Notes under the pieces: model-generated | Database searches by the model: none | Told to the model about the DNA's origin: nothing | Seen by the model: only the letters and a program-made list of their open reading frames with translations | In this document: in pieces, positions 1-11,222 of the stretch | Position numbering within the stretch: position 1 is the first letter of the stretch | Layout: each line of letters starts with the position of its first letter | Program-made: the position numbers and the translations under genes | From: Epiperipatus broadwayi | Taxonomy: Eukaryota; Onychophora; Udeonychophora; Euonychophora; Peripatidae | Direction of reading: 5' to 3' | DNA length: 64,000 nucleotides | Assembly (NCBI GenBank): GCA_028023455.1 | Contig: JAQFVV010006215.1 | Location: 5,749,230-5,813,229, forward strand

Positions 1-400
1 GCTCTAGAGAATAAAAATATTTAAAAAAATTTGGGGGGAGGGCATTTTGATGCTAGTATTAAATATTGGAAATTCTTATTATTTAAAATTATATTTAAAA
101 CATTTTTACTCTTCATAAATATTTAATTATTTTTTTTAAAAACTGAGTATAGAGACTTAGCTATTTGTAAACCTGCAACAATTAAAAATATTGCATAGAG
201 TTTAGTGCCTCTTGAATACGAAACTCAACACATAATTAAATAATTTTAATATAATTCTCCATTTCTAAATAATTCATTTACAATATTTTAAAATGAAAAT
301 AAAATCCAATTTATTTTGATTATATTGAAAACGAATGTATATGTTTGTATTTTATATATAAAGCTTGCAAAATAAGCTCTTAACAAGATTTGCAGAATAT

Positions 401-438
401 CCCCAGACCAGTTTCTGCTACTGGCATCGTCAGTTATG
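401..438 (-). ncRNA. Hammerhead ribozyme, type I, degraded stem I
   Basis: Read on the minus strand: core CTGACGA (fits CTGANGA), stem II TGC/GCA around a short loop, GAAA, a two-pair stem III (A-C with G-T around TG), cleavage-site C, then TGGGG. The 5' half of stem I is CATAA, where the best copy (63160-63197) has CCTCA, so stem I is mostly unpaired. All catalytic core bases are present, but self-cleavage is probably weak or lost. Confidence 0.75.
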
Positions 439-748
439 TGCCAGGATATTCAAGCATTAGATTAAAAATACCAGAACAAGCCCAGCACTTTATCTAATGT
501 AGAAAATCTAAAATTTTCAGACATCCATATGTCTTCCAATCCAGCTATCTAACTTAAATAGCCATATGGGATTGAACTAAGTTCAGATACACCATATATT
601 AATAGCTTTATCAATATAAAATCACCAAAGCCTTAATAACAAAAAATAAAATTACAAAAAAATCAAGTCAGATGTAACATGACCTAATTTAATAAGCTTG
701 TATATACAAATGTTATATATAAAGCTCTTAACAAGTTTTGCAGAATAT

Positions 749-786
749 CCCCATACTGGTTTCTGCTACTGGCATTGTCAGTGAGG
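749..786 (-). ncRNA. Hammerhead ribozyme, type I, core-mutated
   Basis: On the minus strand stem I is intact (CCTCA with TGGGG, one wobble), stem II is TGC/GCA and GAAA is present. The core reads CTGACAA instead of CTGANGA, so catalytic G8 is replaced by A. The cleavage-site base is A, which is allowed. This copy keeps its pairing but should be catalytically dead, the reverse of the defect in the 401-438 copy. Confidence 0.75.
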
Positions 787-999
787 TGCCAGGATATTCA
801 AGCATTAGATTAAAAATACCAGGACAAGCCCAGCATTTTATCTAATGTTTAATTATTAAGTACAAAATCTGAAATTTTCAGACATTCATATATCTTCCAA
901 TCTAGCTATCTAATTTAAATAGCCATATGGGACTGAACCAAATTCAGATATACCATATATTAATAACTTTAGCAATATGAAATCACCAACACCAATAAC

Positions 1000-1140
1000 G
1001 AAAACTGGTCTGGGATTCTGGATATTCTGCAAAGCTTGTTAAGAGCTTATTTGCGAGCTCTATATATAACATTTGTAAATACAAGCTTATTAAATTAGGT
1101 CATGTGACATCTGACTTGATTTATTTGTATTTATATACAT
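1000..1140 (+). repeat. Inverted partial hammerhead unit
   Basis: The sequence switches to the opposite orientation here. It starts with a 3' half-hammerhead (GAAAACTGGTC then TGGGA, 1000-1015). It continues with the unit body, including the blocks TTGTTAAGAGCTTA and TAGGTCATGTGACATCTGAC that occur in inverse form at 660-760. The CTGANGA half is absent at the junction, so this is a 5'-truncated inverted copy. Confidence 0.7.
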
Positions 1141-2240
1141 GAAGGTTTTTGTTTGAATAGTTTTAAGAAAACTCAAATATTTTCAGTCTACCTTTCCTCA
1201 TTTGATACACACCATACATGATACTGGTATAATAAGTGCTCTATGCTTATTCATTTCAGTTAAACTGTACTGAAAATATTACCAATAAATCGAATAATTT
1301 CTGGAAATGTTAAAAAAATTAACATAAAATTTCAGGTCTGCTTTTATAAAAAATACTAAGTTATTTTTTTTTTTTTTTACCAATTTAATGCCTACTTTAA
1401 TAAAATTAATATTAAATTACATATTTCTTATTTTTTTAAAACAAAAAAATAAAATCATCATAAAATTTGATGTTAATTATAAAAAAAGTTATGAAATTTA
1501 ATGAACAAGTAGTGTAATACGAAGTTGAGTTTAAGTAAACAACAATAAAAATGATGTTAATGTAGTACAAGAGTCCTTTTTTATTATTGAAAGATTCTAA
1601 CAAAAAAGAAGAGTAAAGCAAATCTTTTTTATTGACTGATGATAAGTAGTCTTAAAGAAAGAATAGAAATAAATATATTCTGTGACATTTCCCAGCATAA
1701 GTGATACAAATGAAACTGATAATTCAAGGGATGTGCCTTTCATCTTCAGAATATTGATTTCAATTCAGGAATGTCCTGCTGTGAACTCTGGTCAATGGAT
1801 CAACAACATGCAGTTGATGATCGTATGTTGGATTTCCGAGCATTAAGGTTGGCATAGGGCAGACATTTGTCAGTATGAATCAGTGATTCAGGCATGCATA
1901 TTTTTTCCATTGAAAGGAAGTGAAATCGTTTTGTCTTGATGTGGGACATAGAAGTATTGCCAATTGGACTCTTGTTTTTATTTGTTAGTAAAAAGACAAG
2001 TGTTAAGATCATGAGGCCTTTTTTTACTTTGGCTTGATCAGTGCTTTCAACATCATGAGGTCTTCCTCTTTTTCCATTGATGGAGTATAACAATACCTTC
2101 TGTAGATAACAATTATGTTTTCTCTTTAATCAAATAAAACATATTCCACTATATATATATATATTTATTTTAAAATATCTATACATTTTTTCTTTTCAAA
2201 ATAGTTCATAATTTTCCATATATGTAAATGAATACATCAA
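1141..2240. other. No gene recognised
   Basis: AT-rich sequence. A minus-strand open frame of 97 codons (1800-2093) has no motif I recognise and no paired features. Nothing else can be supported. Confidence 0.5.
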
Positions 2241-2269
2241 ACTTCTTTCAAAACTTGTTTTAATATGAC

Positions 2270-3040
2270 TATAATGAAAATAAAATACATCCAACATTTT
2301 GACTATTTTATATAGTCTTTTTCAATATAACACCAAAAAAAATGAAATAAAAATATATAATAATAAATATCACATATTCCACACAAATGCAAAAAATATT
2401 AAAAAATACTAAAAATTCTCTTTATCTCAATACCTTTTTCTATTACAAACAATTTCAATTTAATCAAAGTTTTTACATTTATATACCCATCTGCAAAAAA
2501 TACCTTAAAAATTTAATTAACAAACCAATTTTTTCTTTTATATTGACATCCTGTTTAATTCGGGTTTAATTTCATTAATGTAAATCCCTTCCTTTATCAT
2601 TCTTTCATGATAAGATTTATACATTCTAAAGGTTTTATTTCAAAATCTTTGTTTAAATTTATTCATATGATTGTAAATAGCAGAATTTTTATCACTTAAA
2701 TGCTATTTTAATCTAGTTTCCAATTTATTCTTTGTAGTCCCAACATATGACATCTCTATATTCTTTTTAAAACAATTCAAACATTTTATTATGTAAAATG
2801 AATTCATTATCTCTAAATTATTACATTCCCTATTATTATTAATTAAAAAATTTAAACTTTTTTCCTTTTTATAAAGTGGATAAATAAAAACATATTTCTT
2901 ATTAATCACTTAAAATAATTTTTTAACTTTAACAAACAAACCTTTGGATATAAACTACCAATATAAACTACCTTTTTTTTCATCTTTATTGTTATTTAAT
3001 CTTATTCTATTCTTTATTTTATCAATATTTTTATTAAAAA
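2270..3040 (-). pseudogene. Penelope-like element fragment, GIY-YIG region, inverted arm
   Basis: This minus-strand copy mirrors 3708-4440 and joins the plus-strand copy head to head at about 3041. Positions 2703-2909 encode a GIY-YIG-type segment: IIKCLNCFKK, then MSYVGTTKNKLETRL, close to the family pattern Y-(I/V)-G-(E/T)-T-x(3)-L-x-x-R. The GIY-YIG domain is the C-terminal endonuclease of PLEs and nicks target DNA for primed reverse transcription. The frame is short and flanked by stops. Downstream on the same strand the tail ends in a stem-loop near 2290-2330. The copy is 5'-truncated and dead. RT is present only in the neighbouring plus-strand copy. Confidence 0.75.
2288..2335 (-). other. 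Decayed hammerhead-like stem-loop at PLE 3' end
   Basis: On the minus strand TTGAAAA is followed by a six-pair stem GACTAT/ATAGTC, then AAAA and TGTTGGATG. It mirrors 4375-4412. The order resembles CTGANGA, stem II, GAAA, but C3, G8 and G12 are replaced and one base sits between the core and the stem. At most it is a dead relic. Confidence 0.35.
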
Positions 3041-4440
3041 ATAACTTTAATTTGTGGATTAACTAAAATTCATAAACCAGGAATTTCAATGAGGCCAATT
3101 ATTAGTAGTTGTATTACTTATTATGAAAATATTTTGAAATGGATTTATAGTAATATTTTAAAAAAGTATATAGCATTTTTTGAAAAAAATTTATTAGTAA
3201 ATAAAGTTTTTAAAAATTAATTTTTTGTAAAATTAGATATAGTTAATATGTATACCAACTTTGATCCAGATGTTACTATTAATAATATTATAGATTTATA
3301 TATAAAATATAAAAAAGTCAAATTAAAAATAGATTTTTATGTTAGGTATGTTGATGATTATTTTAAAAGGCAGATATTTTTTTGAAATATATTAATAGTA
3401 AAAAGGGGAAAATTAAATTTACTATGGAAAAAGAAAATATTAATGTTATTGAATATATGGATGTTAAGATTTTTTTAAAAAAGGTAATAATAGTAATATT
3501 GTTATAGAAAAAGAAACATTTTCGGGATTATTAAATAATTCGTTATCAGATATTGATAATCATAGTAAAATAAATATTATTAATAATAAAATTTTCTAGA
3601 GCAATTAAATTATGTTCAAATAATAATTTGTTTAAAGGTGAGATTTATATGATAAAGCATGAGTGCTTTATAAATGATTATCTTAGAGATATTATTAAAC
3701 ATTTATTTTCTAATAAAAAATATTGATAGAATAAAGAATAGACTAAGATTAAATAAGAATAAGAATGAAAAAAAGGTAATTTATATTGGTTTTAATATAT
3801 CCAGATTTGTTTGTTAAAGTTAGAAAATTATTTAAAATGATTAATAAGAAATATGTTTTAATTTATCCAGTTTATAAAAAGAAAAAAGTTTAAACTTTTT
3901 AATTAATAACAATAGGGAATGTAATAATTTAGAGATTATAAATTCAGTTTACATAATAAAATGTTTGATTTGTTTTAAAAAGAATATAGAGATGTCATAT
4001 GTTGGGACTATAAAGAATAAATTGGAAACCAGATTAAAACAGCATTTAAGGATAAAAATTCTGCTATTTACAATCATATAAATAAATTTAAACAAAGATT
4101 TTGAAATAAAATCTTTAGAATGTATAAAGTCATACCATGAAAGAATGATAAAGAAAGGGATTTACATTAGTGAATTTAAATCTGAATTAAACAGGATGTT
4201 AATAGAAAAGAAAAAAGAAAATAATAGATTTTTTAAATTAAATTGACATTGTTTATAATAGAAAAAGGTGTTGAGAGAATTTTTAGTATTTTTTAAAAAT
4301 TTTTGTATTTGTTTGGAATATTTGATATTTATTATTATATTTTTTATTCTATTATTATTATTATTTGGTGTTTTTTGAAAAAGACTATATAAAATAGTCA
4401 AAAAGTTAGATGTACTTTATTTTTATTATAGTCATATTTA
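3041..4440 (+). pseudogene. Penelope-like retroelement, RT plus GIY-YIG, broken
   Basis: From 3047 the frame reads GLTKIHKPGISMRPIISS, the classic PLE RT start (family form GLPKIHKPG-x-x-x-RPIVS). After an in-frame stop comes LDIVNMYTNF, matching RT motif A, then RYVDDYF near 3346-3366, the catalytic YVDD of motif C. Motif A and YVDD lie only about 35 codons apart and no motif B is seen, so roughly 100 codons appear deleted. After a frameshift, IKFTMEKENINVIEYMDVKI fits the following RT region. Positions 3955-4060 give the GIY-YIG segment MSYVGTIKNKLETRLKQHL. A PLE reverse-transcribes its RNA at a nicked or exposed 3' end. This copy cannot encode a working protein. Its 3' half is inverted at 2270-3040. 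Confidence 0.88.
4375..4412 (+). other. Decayed hammerhead-like stem-loop at PLE 3' end
   Basis: TTGAAAAA, stem GACTAT/ATAGTC, then AAAAAG and TTAGATG follow the PLE coding remnant, as in the inverted copy. Hammerheads are known from PLE terminal repeats, so the location fits. The core bases needed for catalysis are not conserved. Confidence 0.35.
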
Positions 4441-4580
4441 AACAAGTTTTGAAAAGAAGAAATTTGTTATATTCATTGACATATATATATATATTTATTT
4501 TCAGATACAAAAATTGAACATTTAATATTTTACTATTTAAATAAGCATTTATTTTTATAGCACTATGTCTTATAAATTGT

Positions 4581-4919
4581 AATACATTAAAGATCAGCCT
4601 TTCCAAGCTATGGTGCATGCGCTTTTTACAAGTGTTAATAATAAATGAATACTTTCATTCCCAACACAAGATATAGTATTTATGAAAGAATAAAATGAAT
4701 CCACTTATTCTTTCCAACCCAAATGCTTATATATGGGCAAATCGTAAGTACAGTACTTAAGATTTGCCCATATATAAGCATTTGGGTTGGAAAGAATAAG
4801 TGGATTCATTTTATTCTTTCATAAATACTATATCTTGTGTTGGGAATGAAAGCATTTATTATTAACACTTGTAAAAAGCGCATGCACAATAACTTGGAAA
4901 GGCTGATCTCTAATGTATT
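4581..4919. mobile_element. Fold-back (MITE-like) element, long inverted repeat
   Basis: Arms of about 165 bp (4581-4749 and 4753-4919) are nearly perfect reverse complements around a centre of a few bases (GTAAGTACAGTACTTA). The transcript or single strand would form one long hairpin. A diverged relative lies at 30160-30590. The small frames here (4406-4618, 4837-5025) are products of the palindrome and are not genes. Confidence 0.85.
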
Positions 4920-5039
4920 ATATTTTACTATTGTAAAAGTATGCATCAAATTTTACATTGGCCGACATTCATCTTGTGAAAGTATAAGAAAGTATTCAAT
5001 TTATCGATTAACATTTTTAGTATGATATTGTTAGCTTCA

Positions 5040-6835
5040 CATGGTCTGTATAAATAGAAACAGAAATGAGGAATGAGTGTAGAGTGCATACTATATCGAT
5101 ATGTAGACATATTAAATCATAAGTTGACAACAGCTAACTGTCAATAATTAATTGGTTGAATATAACAATCTGTTGTCAACATAACTTTTATAGATAGAAG
5201 ATGGATTACATTATTTACTTTGTTCTAAGCTCTAATTAGATAAAGTGTGAAGACTCGTGACTGTAATAAATTAAGATTTTAATTTGCCTAGAAGTTTTAA
5301 ATAAACCCCATTCAACAGGCAATGAAATTGTTTGAAGGTATATTAATAAATATTTTTACAACCTTTCAAATAAACTCCTACTCAATATTCTAAATATAAT
5401 AAACAACAAATTACCAATAGCTAACTAGTTTCCAAATGTAATTCACAATTTAAATGAATTCCATTTTTACCTTGGTCTAAGCTTTTAAATAAATAAAAAA
5501 TGAAGATATATGTTTGTAATACATTGAGATTTTATTGTTCAAAAAATGTTAAATAAACATCATTCAACAGGCAAAAGTAAACTGTTTGAAAGTAGATTAA
5601 TAAATTATCATTTTTCTATCTTTCAAAGAAATTTCCAGTCCATATTCGAGATATAAGAAACCAAAAATTGTCAATCGCTAATTGCTTTCAAATGTGATTT
5701 ACAATATAAGACCCAACACTTAATAAACCAATAGAATATGATAATCTGTTGGATAAAAGATGGATTACAGCCTTTATGACTAAATTCTTAAGTAGGCAAA
5801 GTGTGAAAACATAATTGCAACAGATTGATATTTTAATCTGCCTAAAAGTTTCAAATAAACCCCATTTAATAGGAAAAGATAAACTGTTTGAAGATAGATT
5901 AATAAATAATCATTTTTACAATCTTTCAAACAAACTCCTAGTCAATAATCTAGATCTAACAAATCATAAAGTACTAATTATTAACTAGGCAATTATGGTA
6001 TTCTATTAGCTTATTAAACTTTGACTGTTATGCTGAGAATTATATTGGGAAGCCAGTTAGCTATTAGCAATTTATGATTTACAATTGTATAAAGTATTGA
6101 GCAGAAGTTTATTTGAAAGATTATACAAGTGATTATTTATTAATCTATCTTTAAACATTTTATCTTTGTGTATTGAATGAGGTTTATTTAAAACTTCTAG
6201 GCATATTAAAATCTCATTCTTTTATCATCATATGTCTTCTCTCTAAGAGATAGTCTAGGATAAAAAGTGTTATTGATAATTTATGGTTTATTATATCTAG
6301 GAATATGTTTGAAAATTTATAAAAATGATTATTAATCTACTTTCCAATAGTTTGTTTTTTGTCCATTGAATGGAGTTTGTTTAAGACTTCTAAGCAGATT
6401 AAAATCTTAATATGGTACAGTCACGTGTTTTCACTCTATCTCGTTAAGAGCATAGATCAAGTAAAAATTAGCATCCTTTTTTTTATCTATAAAAGTTGCC
6501 TTGACAACAGATTGTCATATTCTAATGGTTTATTAATATTTGTTTGTTATGCCATGAATTATATTTGGAAACCAATCAGCTATTACCAATTTATGGTTTA
6601 TTATACCTAGACTGTTGAGTAGAAATTTGTTTGAAAAATTGTAAAAATGATAATCTATTTTCAAACAATTTCTTTGCCTGTCAGGTGGAACTTATTTAAA
6701 ATTTCAATTTGCTACAGTAAGGTGTCTTCACTCTTTGTCTATTTAAGAGTTTGAATAGGATAAAAAATGGAATCCACCTTTTATCTCTAGAGATTGCGTT
6801 GACAATAAACTATCATATTCTGTTGGTATAAGCTT
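5040..6835. repeat. Large inverted cluster of ~280-300 bp repeats
   Basis: Three diverged units run one way (about 5150-5450, 5455-5730, 5735-5990) and about three run the other way (about 6000-6280, 6290-6540, 6540-6830). Recurring marks are AACCCCATTCAACAGG-like and ACCAATAGCTA-like blocks with their reverse complements (for example TTGAATGGAGTTT near 6365 and AGCTATTACC near 6580). The centre is near 6000. No frame is convincing; the 83-codon frame at 6359 falls inside a unit. Confidence 0.75.
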
Positions 6836-6839
6836 TGAT

Positions 6840-9800
6840 TTTTATATTGTGAACAGACATATATATATATTGTGCATGTGTTATGATTGCATGATAAACT
6901 CTTGACATTGTTAGTTTTCCAATCAACTCTTGACATTGTTAGTTTTCCAATCAAATTTTGTTTTGGTTTTTCTATTTTAGAACATTATAAACTTAAACGA
7001 ATTAGTTACGTTATTATAAAACATATATATAAGATACAGATAAACCAGTCTTAGAACTTGAAGGTGTGTGATACCTCTTCCATTAGTTATATAACTGAAT
7101 CATAATATAATATTTTGTTTTCATAGTGAGGACCAACTTTGATTATCTCTTCAATCTAAAAATGATTAAATACATATTTATTGATTAATATTGGAAAATT
7201 AGTTGGCTGAATACCAAAAAAATTCTGAACTTTCTTGGAAAGTTTGCAGCTGCTTATAAAGTTTTCCAAATTCCTTTCCAGATTTAAACACACGGTATCG
7301 TCATTAATCCACTGATCAACACAAACCCATTTTTATAGATATACTAAAGCCAAAAACAATTTTTTTTATATATAAATATTAATCTTTTCTCTAAATTACA
7401 TTTAAAAATAATTTGCTTACATTTTAAAACAAAGCAATTCTTTACATTTATGCTAAATATGTAATAAATAGCATAAAATGTAATGCGAATACATTAACAA
7501 TTTATGAGCCCTAGATAATACATTAACGAATACATATATATATAAGCTTTCGGGGTTGCATATAATCTTGTAAATAATGTAATAAAATTTTACATCATAA
7601 ATTATTTACTTTAAGTTGTAATTTAAGTCATTCGTTATTTTTTCTACTACAATTTCAAACGGAGAGATTCAATATGCATAATTATATGTTAAATATTAAA
7701 TGAATTGAAATTAATTATGCTAGAATATTGTTATTTTTAAAAGTTACGTAATGTGTTTGAAAATTTTTATATCGCGAATTTGTTTTTTAAAAATAAAATT
7801 AACTCTCATCCACATTGTTTAATTAGTAAAACAGATTTGTAATTAGAGTTTCAAATTCTGTGAGGAATTGAATAAAGTCTTTATTTGCAAAAACATTTAT
7901 TTATTTTTTTGAAAGGCAATGGGATTTTGTTATGAAAATGACCAGTAATAATATTAACTATGGACTCATTTTTCGTTTGCTTTATAATTTAGACTTTGTT
8001 ACTAGGAAGTGATGTATTTAATATAGCTTACTCTTGGAAGTACATTTTGCCTATATATATAGTCAATTAAACTAGGAGAGTTTTTCATATTGTGGTTGTT
8101 ATATAAAAATATTTGTGGAACTATTATATTTAAAATGTATAAATTATTACATTTATTAAATTTTGTATTTCACCTTATTATGGAACTTCATTTATTATTA
8201 TACCATTTTCAATCAAGAAGCAATAGGCATTGATATATATTGGGAGCGGGGTCATTCTACTCTAGAGCCATCATATAATCATGATTAATCAATGGAGAAA
8301 TTTTGGTGCCCTTTAGAAAATTTATAGTCTAAATGTAATTTTTCTTATTTTGGAGGGAGTGGAGTATTGGGAGATATGTACTTAAGTATACAGAATAGTG
8401 CATGATACTATGTTTACATACTTTAAAGTGAAGATTTTCATGGGTAAACATTATGAACATATATTTCAGCTGGATCTATTATCCATTTTTCCAAGTAATA
8501 GAGGTCATTTGGAGATGTTTCTAAGATATCCAAAAGTCAGGAATGTCAGTATAATGCTAATACTTAAAAAAAGTCAAATGAGTATACAGATAATCCTAAA
8601 ATACATGTATATGAACAAGATTGTTCATTATACTATTTGGCTGAATTTCGCCTGCTACCTTCTGGTTAATATGGACAGCATAAGAGTAGTTGCTGTTTGA
8701 GACATTGCAAATAGAAAATACATATTCTGGAACATTCTGACAGAGAGATACAGTCTGTTTTTTATTGCCAGTATTTTTAATAAAACCAATTGTTATAAAT
8801 TTATGTATATTACTCAGGTAATGAGGTGAATTTCAGACCACATCAGTGTTTTAGTAATAAGCAATCAACTACCAAACCTAATAACTTTACATATTTTTTT
8901 CTGTGAATACTTTCATTTTAACATATAAACAAATTTACACAATATTTTCTTGTTTTTTGTTATATCAAAGAATTTTAGATACATTAACATTTTGTATAAT
9001 AAATATGACTATGGAGTTTTTAATGTAAAAGAAAATGCATATACCTAAGCAAAAAAAGAGTTAAAAAGTTTAATGGCCCACTATGTACTCTTTATCACTT
9101 GGTACATATGTGAAGGATTTTTCTATGCAACAATAAGCTATTTTTTTAGTATAAAAATAAAATGAATCATTAATTCCTTGAAGGACAAAATATTTTGTGT
9201 TAAATTTGATTAGATGATGAATTTGGGAGTAACCAGAATTCAAATTTATGAAACTAAATTAAACTTACATGATTGTGCTTCTACAGTATCTGCATTTTAG
9301 GCACCTGGTAGTCATTAGCTTACAGTTTTCTCAGATCTAATTCCATCATTTTCTTTAATATTTTAACTTTTAAAATGAAGAGTGTTGTGTATTACTCTAA
9401 AAATATTGGCAAACAACTGATTGATTATTTAACATTTGTTAGACTTTATACATTTTTTTAAATCTCCACCCCAGATTCAAGATTAAATTATAGACAAATT
9501 TGTACAATTTTCATTGTCTCTTGCTTTCCTATACCTTTTCTTATTTCTGTAAAATCGGCAATATGAATTGATTCAATTTTTTCTATCATCCTCACTTTTT
9601 TACTATTCATTCTTTTAAAAGATAAGTTTTTTGTGTGTCTATGTGCATTCTTTTTTTTGGAGGGGGGATACATTGAGATTTTTTTAAACCTAGAAAAAAA
9701 AACAACTGATTGAAATAATTTCCCCACTTCTTTTTGTTTGGTGTCTCAGTTCTATTACTTCACTAAACGCTATGATTCTGGCCCTAGCAATCAAAAGCAT

Positions 9801-10210
9801 GCCTAGCAAGTTTTAAAGATTCTAATACTGAATAATCTTTTTCAAACATTCAAAATGTTGATAAATATACATTACAACTATCCATAAATGAAGAAACTCA
9901 GACCAGCCTCACTATACATGCATTCCATGAACAACTTTCATTGTCAGGTTTAGTCAGACATATCAATCATATGAATCTCTATGTTGTGTTGGCAATTCGA
10001 ATAAAAGTGGATAGAAACAAGTCCCTACTTGGCATGAGTGTAGTAATGGAAGAATACTAAGCTGTCAAGTTGGACCTGAAGATTAGTATGACTGATACCT
10101 CCAGATCATCTAATATGGAAAGGTTATTTACAAAATATATGCATAATATGAGAGAGTGGTCTAAATTACTTCGATGTTGTATGGCTGTAATATGATGAAG
10201 GGATGCATTG
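6840..10210. other. No gene recognised; AT-rich
   Basis: Contains a 28 bp direct duplication at 6897-6952, a small hairpin at 7441-7482 and scattered TA tracts. Open frames of 100 codons (8398-8700, plus) and 79 codons (9488-9727, minus) show no domain, signal peptide or repeat I recognise. Confidence 0.5.
6897..6952. repeat. 28 bp tandem duplication
   Basis: The unit starting AACTCTTGACATTG occurs twice in direct succession without a visible change. Confidence 0.9.
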
Positions 10211-10218
10211 ATAAAAAC

Positions 10219-11222
10219 TATAAAATATCTCTGCAGTGCAATGATTATTCACTTTTCCACAAAGTGTTAGAAATGGAAAGTGGTATAATTAAGTTTTTAA
10301 AATGAGTAAAATAATGTATATATTTTTGTTTGTGTGTTTATGTATGACTGTGATAAACAGAGTTGTATAAATGTGATTAAATATTATTTTTTTCTTATAT
10401 ATAACATATTTACAATATATACATGAATATACTTTCGACTGATACCATTAGCTTCATATAGTGTCTAGTTTCCATGCAAGTATTGAAGCAAGAGACTTCA
10501 GATGTCTTTCTAGATTTGTCTAACACTTCCAGTTGTATTATGGCAGCATGATTCATGTGTATGTACAGTAACATTTTTGGCTGTACTGAGCTTGCCTTAT
10601 GTTAGATTTATATTTTAGAAGCTTCCAGTTCAAAGTGAACTTGCCTCCGTGTTTTAATAATGTAGTGGGCAACATGCATACTGTCATTCAGCTCTGATGG
10701 TTATCTGTTATTATCTTACCTATAAAATATCTCTGCAGTGCAATGATTATTCACTTTTCCACAAAGTGTTAGAAATGGAAAGTGGTATAATTAAGTTTTT
10801 AAAATGAGTAAAATAATGTATATATTTTTGTTTGTGTGTTTATGTATGACTGTGATAAACAGAGTTGTATAAATGTGATTAAATATTATTTTTTTCTTAT
10901 ATATAACATATTTACAATATATACATGAATATACTTTCGACTGATACCATTAGCTTCATATAGTGTCTAGTTTCCATGCAAGTATTGAAGCAAGAGACTT
11001 CAGATGTCTTTCTAGATTTGTCTAACACTTCCAGTTGTATTATGGCAGCATGATTCATGTGTATGTACAGTAACATTTTTGGCTGTACTGAGCTTGCCTT
11101 ATGTTAGATTTATATTTTAGAAGCTTCCAGTTCAAAGTGAACTTGCCTCCGTGTTTTAATAATGTAGTGGGCAACATGCATACTGTCATTCAGCTCTGAT
11201 GGTTATCTGTTATTATCTTACC
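10219..11222. repeat. 502 bp tandem duplication, two apparently identical copies
   Basis: 10219-10720 and 10721-11222 read the same throughout as far as I can compare. The unit starts TATAAAATATCTCTGCAGTG and ends TTATCTTACC. Identity over this length in otherwise decayed DNA implies a very recent duplication or an assembly error. A diverged relative of the unit and its right flank lies at 51098-51640. No coding frame is seen. Confidence 0.95.

Larger units (their letters stand above)
345..1000 (-). repeat. Tandem hammerhead-bearing units (retrozyme-like), two copies
   Basis: Two diverged direct repeats lie about 348 bp apart: the block at 376-450 recurs at 724-790 with few changes. Each contains a minus-strand hammerhead, at 401-438 and 749-786. 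Each is followed by the same segment with a CCATATGGGA-type core near 563 and 924. The same family appears on the plus strand at 63010-64000. Small tandem units with type I hammerheads are known from animal retrozymes and PLE terminal repeats. No open frame is visible, so the unit would be non-autonomous. Family assignment is inferred from the ribozyme and the tandem arrangement. Confidence 0.75.

Noticed and set aside
1636-1665. CTGATGA followed by a TAAG/CTTA stem and GAAA
   Set aside because: Two extra bases separate the stem from GAAA, and no stem I or stem III can be drawn, so it is a chance match.
1800-2093. 97-codon minus-strand frame
   Set aside because: No motif or repeat partner; length is within chance for a window this size.
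8398-8700. 100-codon plus-strand frame
   Set aside because: No recognisable domain, AT-driven composition and no supporting neighbours.
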